In this document: positions 1-8,461 of the stretch, piece after piece | How the letters are laid out: the number at the start of each line of letters is the position of its first letter | Position numbering within the stretch: position 1 is the first letter of the stretch | Source of the DNA: Emcibacter sp. | Lineage (GTDB): Bacteria; Pseudomonadota; Alphaproteobacteria; Sphingomonadales; Emcibacteraceae | Length of the DNA stretch: 36,793 nucleotides | Assembly: GCA_021774875.1 (NCBI GenBank) | Contig: JAJFIP010000362.1 | Span: 1 to 36,793, forward strand | Reading direction: 5' to 3' | Notes under the pieces: model-generated | Told to the model about the DNA's origin: nothing | The model's database searches: none | The model's input: the letters and a program-made list of their open reading frames with translations, nothing else | Position numbers and translations under genes: made by a program

Positions 1-911
1 GCCGGTTTCAGCAAATTGGACGCATCCATGGAACCTTCTGCGGCCCCGGCCCCGACAATGGTGTGCATTTCATCAATGAACAGAATGATCTCGCCGTCAG
101 ACGCCGACACTTCCTGCAAGACAGCCTTTAGCCGTTCTTCAAATTCGCCCCGGTATTTGGCCCCGGCTACCAAGGCGCCCATATCCAGCATCATAACTTT
201 TTTTTGGGCCAGACTACCCGGCACATCACCGCCGACAATGCGTAGAGCAAGCCCCTCAACGATTGCGGTTTTGCCAACTCCCGGCTCGCCAATCAGCACA
301 GGATTGTTTTTACGGCGGCGGCTTAGCACCTGTATGGTACGGCGAATTTCCTCATCCCTACCAATGACAGGGTCAAGCTTGCCGTCCCGTCCTGCCTGGG
401 TGAGATCTTGCGCATATTTATTCAGGGCATCATAACTATCCTCGGCTGAGGCACTGGAGGCCGTCCGGCCTTTACGGATTTCATTGATGGCGGCATTCAG
501 CTTTTGTGCATCAAGGCCTGCGGCTTTTAATATTTCCGCTGCATTTGTGTCCTTGGCCAGAACCAGTGCCAGCAACATACGTTCCACTGTGACATAATCA
601 TCCCCTGCTTTCTGGGCTATTTCTTCGGCTGTTTCAAACAGGCGGGCAGTTTCAGGCGACAGGTATAATTGCCCGGCACCCTTGCCTTCTACTTTTGGCA
701 GCCCCAGGACATGTTTTTCCACAGCAGCGATTGCGGCTTTGGCATCGGCGCCAGCAGCGGACATTAAATTGGCTGCAAGACCTTCTTCGTCTTCCAGTAT
801 TACTTTCAGGATATGTTCAGGAGTGAAACGCTGGTGGCCTTCGCGGATGGCATAGCCCTGAGCCGACTGTATAAAGCCCTTTGTCCGGTCGGTGTATTTT
901 TCAAAATCCAT
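1..911 (-). CDS. clpB: ATP-dependent chaperone ClpB, N-terminal part (truncated by window start)
   Basis: Minus-strand translation from ATG at 911 gives [44 protein letters not shown]... through the Clp N domain and Walker A ([15 protein letters not shown]); not in the ORF track because it runs off the window. Confidence 0.95.
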   Translation of the reverse strand, partial: MDFEKYTDRTKGFIQSAQGYAIREGHQRFTPEHILKVILEDEEGLAANLMSAAGADAKAAIAAVEKHVLGLPKVEGKGAGQLYLSPETARLFETAEEIAQKAGDDYVTVERMLLALVLAKDTNAAEILKAAGLDAQKLNAAINEIRKGRTASSASAEDSYDALNKYAQDLTQAGRDGKLDPVIGRDEEIRRTIQVLSRRRKNNPVLIGEPGVGKTAIVEGLALRIVGGDVPGSLAQKKVMMLDMGALVAGAKYRGEFEERLKAVLQEVSASDGEIILFIDEMHTIVGAGAAEGSMDASNLLKP

Positions 912-985
912 GTCCCTCGATCTCCTTTTAGTCAATATTCTTTATATGGTGTGATAATTTTATCACACAAGGGGGGCGGGGAATT

Positions 986-1549
986 TTATGGATTTACGGT
1001 TTGTGCTTCTGTAACTTCCGGCTTTTGTTCTTTTGTTTCCTCAGATTTTACTGTCATTTTCCGGCGCGGTTTTTTCTCAGGTTTTTGCACTGATTTTTCC
1101 GGCTCTGAATTTTCTGACTTCTGTTCAGAAGGTTGGGGTACTTCTGCTGAGGCGTTATTACTCCGTGCCGCTTCTTCTTCGGCTTTTCTGGCCTGTTCTT
1201 TTTCTCTGACTTCTACTCTGGCTTTTTCCCGTTTTTCCTGACTGGCAGCTTCTGCGGCAGCAAATTCGGAATGGATACGGTAATAATGATCCGCATACTG
1301 GCTGAGGGATTCAGATTCCTGTCGGTTCGAAGACCGCTTTTCCTGAGCCAGTATTTTATATTTTTCATACAGCTGTTTTGCATTGCCGCGCTGGTTTCCT
1401 GCCGGGCCGCGGCTGTCTATTTGCCGGGTTGGGGAATTGGGCTGCTGCTGCCGATTATGATTATGTCTGCCTTTGCCGGATCGTTTCTGGTTATTATGTT
1501 GACCTGAACGACCCTGCCTGTTCTGCCGGGAATTTTGATTTTGTTTCAT
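986..1549 (-). CDS. DUF4167-type protein; basic Asn/Gln/Arg-rich N-terminus and low-complexity acidic/basic C-terminus
   Basis: ORF 986..1579; more likely start at MKQNQNSRQNRQGRSGQHNN. Conserved core GNAKQLYEKYKILAQEKRSSNRQESESLSQYADHYYRI; position between prmC and clpB fits the family. Confidence 0.8.
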   Translation of the reverse strand: MKQNQNSRQNRQGRSGQHNNQKRSGKGRHNHNRQQQPNSPTRQIDSRGPAGNQRGNAKQLYEKYKILAQEKRSSNRQESESLSQYADHYYRIHSEFAAAEAASQEKREKARVEVREKEQARKAEEEAARSNNASAEVPQPSEQKSENSEPEKSVQKPEKKPRRKMTVKSEETKEQKPEVTEAQTVNP

Positions 1550-1777
1550 GAAAACTACGCTAAATAGTGGCTGATCCAAACAAAATGTTCCCTAAATAAT
1601 TAGGTAAATCATCCTGCCTGACAGCGGTTACTTTTTCAAATATCTAAATATCTGGGGTTCATGTTGCCGGGGTTTATTCTCCATAACCCTCGGACCCTTA
1701 CACTCCCTATGGAGTAGACCTACAATACCCCCATAGTGATCAAATGCCAACAATATTTTTTTAAACGGGATATTTTT

Positions 1778-2629
1778 TTAATATTTAAGTGCCACGCATC
1801 GGTCCCGACCAGCCAAATCCTGAATTATTCGGATGTTCCTTGCTCCGGTTTTTTTAAAAATCTCTGCAGTCCGATTTCCTTGTGTATGACCGATTTCGAG
1901 AAATATCGATGTTCTTGCTTTGACAAGTTTTGGCATTACCTCCGCAAGTCTGATATATTCACTATAGCCGTTATCTTCTGCAAACAGAGCCTTATGAGGC
2001 TCATAATCGCGTACTTCCGGGGCTAGGTCAGCCCTTTCTTCGTGTGATATATAGGGCGGATTACACAAAATAATATCAAATTCTCTGGGCAGCGGCAGTT
2101 GCTCTGTCCAGTCACTCAAAATAAATTCACATCTTTCTGAAAACCCAAGCTTCAGGGCATTATATTCTGCTACAGCCAATGCCTTGTCAGATATATCGAT
2201 GCCCACACCAGTACTATTTGGTAATTCAGACATCAGGGACAGGAGCAAACAGCCACTGCCCGTACCCAGATCCAGAATTTTTAAGGCTGTATTTCTATCC
2301 CGTATGTCCTTCAGGGCGGCCTCTATCAATGTTTCGCTGTCGGGCCTGGGAGTCAGGCAGTCGCTGCTGACCCTGAAAGTAAGGCTCCAGAAATTTTTTT
2401 TGCCCAAAATCTGTGATACAGGTTCCCGCGCTATTCTGCGTGCGAGCAATTCTTGAAAAGCCTCCATTTCCTTTTTCGTCACTTTCTGGTCCGGCTCCAG
2501 AAGAATATCCATAGCACTTTGATCCAGCGCTTCCTCCAGCAACAGGTCAACATCCAGCCGGGAGGTTTCACTTCCCGCCCCTTCAAGCTGTAAAATTGCT
2601 TTTTTTCGTATTTCCCTTGGCGTATTCAC
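1778..2629 (-). CDS. prmC: peptide chain release factor N(5)-glutamine methyltransferase
   Basis: NPPY motif (LCNPPYISHEERADL), SAM-binding LDLGTGSGCLLLSL; GTG start at 2629; near prfA. Confidence 0.93.
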   Translation of the reverse strand: MNTPREIRKKAILQLEGAGSETSRLDVDLLLEEALDQSAMDILLEPDQKVTKKEMEAFQELLARRIAREPVSQILGKKNFWSLTFRVSSDCLTPRPDSETLIEAALKDIRDRNTALKILDLGTGSGCLLLSLMSELPNSTGVGIDISDKALAVAEYNALKLGFSERCEFILSDWTEQLPLPREFDIILCNPPYISHEERADLAPEVRDYEPHKALFAEDNGYSEYIRLAEVMPKLVKARTSIFLEIGHTQGNRTAEIFKKTGARNIRIIQDLAGRDRCVALKY

Positions 2630-2658
2630 GTTTATTTCATTTCAGTTTATGGCTCGGA

Positions 2659-2681
2659 ATGCTATGATTACCTCATAGCAT
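2659..2681. promoter_or_regulatory. perfect 9-bp inverted repeat (ATGCTATGA-TTACC-TCATAGCAT) in the prmC/M48-like divergent gap
   Basis: Read directly: 2659-2667 pairs with 2673-2681, ending 1 nt before the ATG at 2683. Confidence 0.6.
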
Positions 2682-2682
2682 A

Positions 2683-3546
2683 ATGAGAAGATTGATGAAA
2701 ACGCGCAAATATATTTTTGACTCTATCCTGTTAATAATCGCAATTGCTGTCCCGACAAGCCTTGGCCTGACATCTCAGGCCATGTCTGCTGAGCAAAAGC
2801 CTGAAAAAATCCTGTTTCTTCAGGATATCCAGAGCCAGCTCATCCGGGTCAGCGGGGTAAAAGACCGAAATATACCTATCCTTGTCTCAAGGGATCAAAA
2901 ACGGAAAATTACCCTCACCCCATCGTCAGTCACACTTTCTTATGGTTTTATGAAGCAAATGAACACTATTAACCAGCTTGTGGCGACCATGGCCCATATG
3001 ATGGCGCATATCAGTCTTGATTTTGTTGCAACGCCGCCGCTGCCCGAGGAAGACCGGGACCATACGGAAAAAACATCTGTGGAGGATTATATCAAAGACA
3101 CGGTTCTGCAAAAATATCCTGACCGGGGTTATATCCCGCAGGCCACGGGTGCCTTCCATGATAAAAATACTGGAATGACGATCATTGAGCGGCCCGGCTA
3201 TCAAAATAAGGAATATGACTATTCGGTGAATAAAGCAGCCATCTTACACGCAGAACATGAACGCGAAGTTGATAAGATCACCGACAAAATTCTACGCCAT
3301 TCCGGGTTCTGCCCCTCTGATTACAGTCGTATGCTGCATTATTTTTATGAAACTCCGCAACAGCTTTTAGGCAACAAGCATTTTGCGCTCGATGCCGATC
3401 AATGGCCGCGCATAGATACGGCAGACAGCAGATCCGACCCGGCCACAAGCTGTGATGACAGTCAAATTGCCCAGATCCAGAAATATGCGCCGGCCTTTGA
3501 CCAGTTGAAGGTAAATATTATGCAGTCCTTAAGAAAAAAAGACTAG
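2683..3546 (+). CDS. secreted M48-like protein with HExxH replaced by HMMAH (possible pseudo-metalloprotease)
   Basis: N-terminal signal-like segment; NQLVATMAHMMAHISLDF aligns with the M48 'LAHExaH' helix and HEREVDKITDKILRHSGF with the 'ExxAD' third-ligand region. A start at 2695 is also possible (GAGAAG upstream). Confidence 0.6.
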   Translation: MRRLMKTRKYIFDSILLIIAIAVPTSLGLTSQAMSAEQKPEKILFLQDIQSQLIRVSGVKDRNIPILVSRDQKRKITLTPSSVTLSYGFMKQMNTINQLVATMAHMMAHISLDFVATPPLPEEDRDHTEKTSVEDYIKDTVLQKYPDRGYIPQATGAFHDKNTGMTIIERPGYQNKEYDYSVNKAAILHAEHEREVDKITDKILRHSGFCPSDYSRMLHYFYETPQQLLGNKHFALDADQWPRIDTADSRSDPATSCDDSQIAQIQKYAPAFDQLKVNIMQSLRKKD

Positions 3547-4626
3547 TCAGACATTCATTTCTGCCAGAAGTGCTGCCTGATCCTCGGTGATCAGGGCAGT
3601 GATAACCTCTCCCAGCCCGTCGCCCGCTACGATCTGATCCAGCTTGTAAAGCGTCAGATTTATTCTGTGATCGGTCACCCGCCCTTGCGGGAAATTATAG
3701 GTTCGTATGCGGCCTGAGCGGTCACCTGTGCCCACCTGTTCCTTGCGCACCAAAGCCCGTTCTGCATCGCGCTTTGCCCGCTCTGCATCATAGACCCGCG
3801 CCATCAGGACTTTCATGGCCTTCTGACGATTTTTAAGTTGGGATTTTTCATCCTGCTGCTGAACGGTAATGCCAGTCGGAATATGAGTCATACGTACCGC
3901 ACTGTCGGTGGTATTCACGCTTTGGCCGCCGGGGCCGCTGGCGCGGAAAATATCGATCCGAATGTCATTGTCATCCAGTTTGATGTCAACTTCTTCCACC
4001 TCCGGCATCACCGCAACAGTTGCCGCCGAGGTATGAATACGACCCCCGGTTTCGGTTTCGGGTATCCTTTGTACCCGGTGGCCGCCTGATTCATATTTTA
4101 GTCTGGCAAATACGCCCTTGCCCGCAACAGAGATTATTACTTCCTTAAACCCGCCCACATCACTACTTGATGAACTGATCACCTCAAATTTCCAGCCCTG
4201 CAATAGGGCAAAACGCTGATACATGCGAAACAGATCGCCAGCAAACAGCGCGGCCTCATCACCGCCGGTCCCGGCCCGGATTTCAAGTAAAGCATTTTTA
4301 TCATCATCCACATCTTTAGGCAGCAGTATGATCTCCAGTTCCCGCTCAAGTACGGGAATTTGTTTTTTCAGTTCCAGCAGTTCCATTTCTGCCAGTTCCT
4401 TCATTTCTGGATCGCTGTCTTTATCCGTGATCATTTCTGCCAAATCAATTATTTCACTGACCTTGGATAAGTAATCATTAGCCCCCTTAACAATCGGGGT
4501 AAGCTCGGCATATTCCCGGGAAAGTGAAACGATTTCTTCGGAAGACAGCTCCGCCGACTGGGACATCATATGTTCCAGTTCTTGGTGGCGGGTTATGAGT
4601 TGTTCCAGTCGGTCTTGTGGTATCAT
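3547..4626 (-). CDS. prfA: peptide chain release factor 1
   Basis: GGQ motif ([25 protein letters not shown]), [14 protein letters not shown]1-type length of 359 aa. Confidence 0.96.
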   Translation of the reverse strand: MIPQDRLEQLITRHQELEHMMSQSAELSSEEIVSLSREYAELTPIVKGANDYLSKVSEIIDLAEMITDKDSDPEMKELAEMELLELKKQIPVLERELEIILLPKDVDDDKNALLEIRAGTGGDEAALFAGDLFRMYQRFALLQGWKFEVISSSSSDVGGFKEVIISVAGKGVFARLKYESGGHRVQRIPETETGGRIHTSAATVAVMPEVEEVDIKLDDNDIRIDIFRASGPGGQSVNTTDSAVRMTHIPTGITVQQQDEKSQLKNRQKAMKVLMARVYDAERAKRDAERALVRKEQVGTGDRSGRIRTYNFPQGRVTDHRINLTLYKLDQIVAGDGLGEVITALITEDQAALLAEMNV

Positions 4627-4637
4627 TTTGGTCTTGC

Positions 4638-4731
4638 CTCAATCGCCGGCGCTTACGCTTAGGCTTTCCTCGTATTAACTCGGGCGGCCAGTCGGCCTTG
4701 CCTCAGACCTTTACGGTCTTCAGTTATTGAG
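4638..4731. repeat. hisS-prfA spacer element with near-direct 13-nt repeats, internal hairpin and closing inverted repeat
   Basis: GGTCTTGCCTCAA (4630-4642) and GGCCTTGCCTCAG (4694-4706); hairpin AGACC-TTTAC-GGTCT (4705-4719); CTCAAT (4638-4643) versus ATTGAG (4726-4731). Confidence 0.4.
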
Positions 4732-4740
4732 CCTTAATAG

Positions 4741-6009
4741 CTAACGATAGTGGTTTAGATGGTCCATGAGTTTATCTAGCGCGACCTCTGTTTGTGAGCC
4801 ATCATCAAAATTTTTGACGGTGACAACACCCCGCGCAAGCTCGTCTTCACCGATTAGAATCGCGGCAACGGCATTGGCTTTATTGGCCCGCTTCATGCGT
4901 TTTCCCATGTTGCCGCGGTAGGACATATGGGCCGCATAACCTGTGCTGCGTATTTTTTGGGCCAACGTCAGGGCGTGAGTCTGACAATCCGCACTTACGG
5001 GTACAATGGCTATGGGGCGTGACTGTTGCGGTACCAGTTCAGGAGAGATTAGTTCCGCCAGCCTTTCTATGCCTGCGGCCCATCCAATGCCGGGTGTCGC
5101 CGGGCCACCCATTTTTTCCATCAGGCCATCATATCGGCCCCCCGCCAATACCGCACCCTGGGCACCAAGTTTGCTGGTGATAAACTCAAATGCAGTATGG
5201 CTGTAATAATCAAGACCGCGCACCAGCCGCTCATTAATGACATATTTTATTTCAAGGGCATCAAGACCCAACAGCACGTCATCAAAAAACGCTCTGGTCG
5301 CCTCATTATAATAGTCGGATATACGCGGGGCATTTTCCACCAAAGCCCGGTCGCCGTCATCTTTACTATCCAATATCCGCATGGGGTTTTTTGTCAGCCG
5401 GGCCAGACTGTCTTCACTCAAACAATTCTTATGGGCCGTGAAATATGTCACCAGAGCATCCCGGTATGCCGTGCGGCTTTCACTGTCGCCGAGGCTGTTT
5501 ATTTCCAACGTCACATCATCCATCAGTTTCAATTCACTGAGCAACGTGGCGGCAATGGCCAGCACTTCAATATCTGCCTGTGGTTCTGCCACCCCCAGAA
5601 TTTCGACATCCAGCTGATGAAATTGCCGCATACGTCCCTTTTGTGGTCGCTCATAACGGAACATGGGGCCAAGTCCAAAAAACTTGCACGGCATTGATTG
5701 CTGCAGGCCATTTGAAATAAAAGCGCGGGCAATGCCAGCAGTATATTCCGGGCGCAGGGTCAGACTTTCGCCGCCCCTGTCATCGAATGTGTACATTTCC
5801 TTGGATACTACATCGGACGTTTCGCCAAGGGTGCGCTTGAATACCTCGGTAAATTCGAAAATTGGCGTGCTGATTTCCTGATGGCCAAAACGGGTGGCAA
5901 TATCCTGAAAGGTCTGGTGTATGAATCGAAATGTCCGTGCCTTATCACCCATAATATCGTGAGTGCCCCTTACAGGTTGTAATTTAGGCCCGGGCTGTAA
6001 TTTCGCCAC
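4741..6009 (-). CDS. hisS: histidyl-tRNA synthetase
   Basis: Class II aaRS motifs: PVRGTHDIMGD, TLRPEYTAGIARAF, FRYERPQKGRMRQFHQLDVE, LVRGLDYYSHTAFEF, AGGRYDGL. Confidence 0.96.
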   Translation of the reverse strand: MAKLQPGPKLQPVRGTHDIMGDKARTFRFIHQTFQDIATRFGHQEISTPIFEFTEVFKRTLGETSDVVSKEMYTFDDRGGESLTLRPEYTAGIARAFISNGLQQSMPCKFFGLGPMFRYERPQKGRMRQFHQLDVEILGVAEPQADIEVLAIAATLLSELKLMDDVTLEINSLGDSESRTAYRDALVTYFTAHKNCLSEDSLARLTKNPMRILDSKDDGDRALVENAPRISDYYNEATRAFFDDVLLGLDALEIKYVINERLVRGLDYYSHTAFEFITSKLGAQGAVLAGGRYDGLMEKMGGPATPGIGWAAGIERLAELISPELVPQQSRPIAIVPVSADCQTHALTLAQKIRSTGYAAHMSYRGNMGKRMKRANKANAVAAILIGEDELARGVVTVKNFDDGSQTEVALDKLMDHLNHYR

Positions 6010-6019
6010 TGACTGCTCC

Positions 6020-7123
6020 TTAGTTTTTTTCTTTTTCCAACTGGGCGGCTTTTTCCTCTACCAGCTTTACAATATGATCAACCAGCTTGTCATCATCAAT
6101 CTTGTGATCAGACATACCGTCCAGGTAAATCATATGAGTACCATTGCCGCCACCGGTCAGTCCAATGTCCGTCTCCCGGGCTTCCCCCGGTCCATTAACC
6201 ACACAACCAATGATGCTCAGGCTCAGGGGCGTTGAAATATGCTCAAGCCGCTTCTCAAGCAGTTCCACCGTTCTGATCACCGGATAGGCCTGTCGTGCGC
6301 AGGACGGACAGGAAATAATCCGCACCCCCCGATGGCGAATATCAAGGCTTTTCAGAATATCAAACCCGACTTTGACCTCTTCCACCGGATCCGCTGACAG
6401 CGACACCCGGATACTGTCACCGATACCGGACCACAGCAACATACCCATACCAATGGATGATTTCACTGTACCCGCACGCAATGCTCCGGCTTCAGTGATG
6501 CCCAGATGTAATGGATAATCGCAGGCCTCCGCCAATCCCTGATAGGCCGCAACTGCTAAAAAGACATCCGATGCCTTGACGCTGATCTTGAATTCAAAAA
6601 AGTCATTATCTTCCAGAATTCTGGCATGCTCCAGCGCACTTTGCACCATGGCTTCGGGGCAGGGTTCACCAAATTGTTCCAGCAAGTGTTTTTCCAGTGA
6701 CCCGGCATTGACACCAATACGCATGGAGCAGCCATGATCCTTTGCTGCCCGGACTACTTCGGCCACCCGCTCAGGTGATCCGATATTACCCGGATTAATC
6801 CGCAGGCAGGCGGCCCCGGCTTCGGCGGCTTCAATAGCACGTTTGTAATGGAAATGTATGTCGGCAACTACCGGGACCGTTACGCCTGAAATAATATGCT
6901 TTAATGCTGCGGTTGATTCTATATCAGGGCAGGATACCCGGACAATATCTGCCCCCGCGTCTTCCATCTGCCTGATTTGATCTATGGTTGCCTGCACATC
7001 CGTGGTCAGGCTATTGGTCATCGACTGCACAGAGATCGGAGCATCACCGCCCACAGCAACATTGCCCACCATAATCTGGCGCGACGCGCGGCGCAAAATG
7101 TCACGATATGGTCGAATACTCAT
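6020..7123 (-). CDS. ispG: 4-hydroxy-3-methylbut-2-en-1-yl diphosphate synthase
   Basis: [25 protein letters not shown] and [23 protein letters not shown] motifs of GcpE/IspG. Confidence 0.96.
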   Translation of the reverse strand: MSIRPYRDILRRASRQIMVGNVAVGGDAPISVQSMTNSLTTDVQATIDQIRQMEDAGADIVRVSCPDIESTAALKHIISGVTVPVVADIHFHYKRAIEAAEAGAACLRINPGNIGSPERVAEVVRAAKDHGCSMRIGVNAGSLEKHLLEQFGEPCPEAMVQSALEHARILEDNDFFEFKISVKASDVFLAVAAYQGLAEACDYPLHLGITEAGALRAGTVKSSIGMGMLLWSGIGDSIRVSLSADPVEEVKVGFDILKSLDIRHRGVRIISCPSCARQAYPVIRTVELLEKRLEHISTPLSLSIIGCVVNGPGEARETDIGLTGGGNGTHMIYLDGMSDHKIDDDKLVDHIVKLVEEKAAQLEKEKN

Positions 7124-7232
7124 ATTCGGTCAATTTCCAAATTTTAATCAGGTCGCCAACATGCGAAATACTTTCCCCAAGATCAAGGGGAATCGCTAAT
7201 ATATCTGTAGCTTTAATATTAGGGTCTTTTCT

Positions 7233-8177
7233 TCAGGGAAAAAGTTGAGTGGTTTTCATCAACAAATCATTCTTGTTCAGGCTGATATTATCCCTGATTT
7301 CTCCGGGATTGCCAAAGAGAGACACCGCAACATCGCCAACGAAAACAGACACGGCGCCGGCATTACTGGTCATCAGTGTCATACCCTTGCGGTCCTTCAT
7401 ATAGAATTCTTCACCTGCCAGCAATATGCGATCAACCAATATCTGGTTGTCAGCACCGACAATTCGAATCCACGCATCTTCGCGCACCGACAGACGTACC
7501 TGTTCAACCACCGGGGTAACGGTTTTGGCACTTGGCTCCAATGGTGTGGCATTTACCTGCTGGACCAGATGGAACTCCTGATCCTTTTGTAAAGCCTCTT
7601 TAGGCAGGGCCTGAGTTTTCACTTCGGTAATAACCGCTGTCTTTTGTTCTTCGTCTGCAGCAGCTAGCAAAATGTTGGAAGTGACTTCTGATACATCTGG
7701 TAATGCGGATAACGATAAACGATCATTGCCGCTGGTGGAATACCAGACGCCAAAAAGCACAAGCGCACTTAATACGGCCAGAGATAAGATCATTTGCTGA
7801 GCAGGGGCGCGATTTTTTCCCCCGTCAAGAAAAACCAGATCGACCTTTTGCGTGCTGCCCTGAAATTCATTTTTATACTGAGCAACAACCTTGCTCACAT
7901 TCAGCCCCAGGTATGACGCGTAATTTTTCAGGAATCCTGCCGCATAACAGGCCGATGGAAATTTATCAAAATTATCCTGCTCCAGGGCCTCAAGTAAATG
8001 AGGGCGAATACATAATTCTCCTGATATTTTTTCCAGATCAGTTTCGCTCGAACGACGTCTTGCCTCAGAAAGTTTTTGGCCAACTGTCATCCTGCCTGCA
8101 AGGGCCTCATCACCCGAGGTCTCGGGCATTGACATTGCGCAGTCCATATCTTCTTTCAAGAGAAAATCTTGATTCAC
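7233..8177 (-). CDS. RodZ-like helix-turn-helix protein with TM segment and C-terminal DUF4115-like domain
   Basis: N-terminal HTH (VGQKLSEARRRSSETDLEKISGELCIRPHLLEALEQDNFDKFPSACYAAGFLKNYASYLGL), TM (MILSLAVLSALVLFGVWY), C-terminal WIRIVGADNQILVDRILLAGEEFY; adjacent to ispG. Confidence 0.85.
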   Translation of the reverse strand: MNQDFLLKEDMDCAMSMPETSGDEALAGRMTVGQKLSEARRRSSETDLEKISGELCIRPHLLEALEQDNFDKFPSACYAAGFLKNYASYLGLNVSKVVAQYKNEFQGSTQKVDLVFLDGGKNRAPAQQMILSLAVLSALVLFGVWYSTSGNDRLSLSALPDVSEVTSNILLAAADEEQKTAVITEVKTQALPKEALQKDQEFHLVQQVNATPLEPSAKTVTPVVEQVRLSVREDAWIRIVGADNQILVDRILLAGEEFYMKDRKGMTLMTSNAGAVSVFVGDVAVSLFGNPGEIRDNISLNKNDLLMKTTQLFP

Positions 8178-8329
8178 CTGACTTTATCCCAACCAACTCA
8201 TTAACAGCCCCAATATTTCACTACTATAACATATGCTGTTTGTCACAACCCTTCATATGTCCTCTGTTCTGAAGTATCCTACCCTAATATGCTTGCTATT
8301 TTATTAACCGTTAGACTCAAAATGAATAA

Positions 8330-8403
8330 AATTAACTATTTGTTCACTTTTACCTGAATGGCCCATAGCTTTTAGCGGAAGTTAGTGAACAGTAAACTTA
8401 ATT
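8330..8403. promoter_or_regulatory. long-armed interrupted dyad between ptsP 3' end and rodZ-like 5' end
   Basis: AATTAACTATTTGTTCACT (8330-8348) versus AGTGAACAGTAAACTTAATT (8384-8403); inner 8 bp perfect (TGTTCACT/AGTGAACA) plus outer AATTAA/TTAATT. Confidence 0.4.
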
Positions 8404-8461
8404 AAAGAGTCAATAAAAAACTGCAAATATGCCTAATTTATAGAGAAAATAGCCCTAACCA

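Noticed and set aside
16-435. 139-aa plus-strand ORF
   Set aside because: Antisense to clpB; the minus-strand translation is an unmistakable ClpB, and the plus frame is Ser/Pro-rich shadow coding.
813-1241. 142-aa plus-strand ORF rich in Phe/Ser
   Set aside because: Antisense shadow of the low-complexity DUF4167 gene and the clpB start.
5197-5697. 166-aa plus-strand ORF
   Set aside because: Entirely antisense to hisS, no recognisable domain.
7703-8272. 189-aa plus-strand ORF
   Set aside because: Antisense to the RodZ-like gene and its upstream region; no domain or signal.
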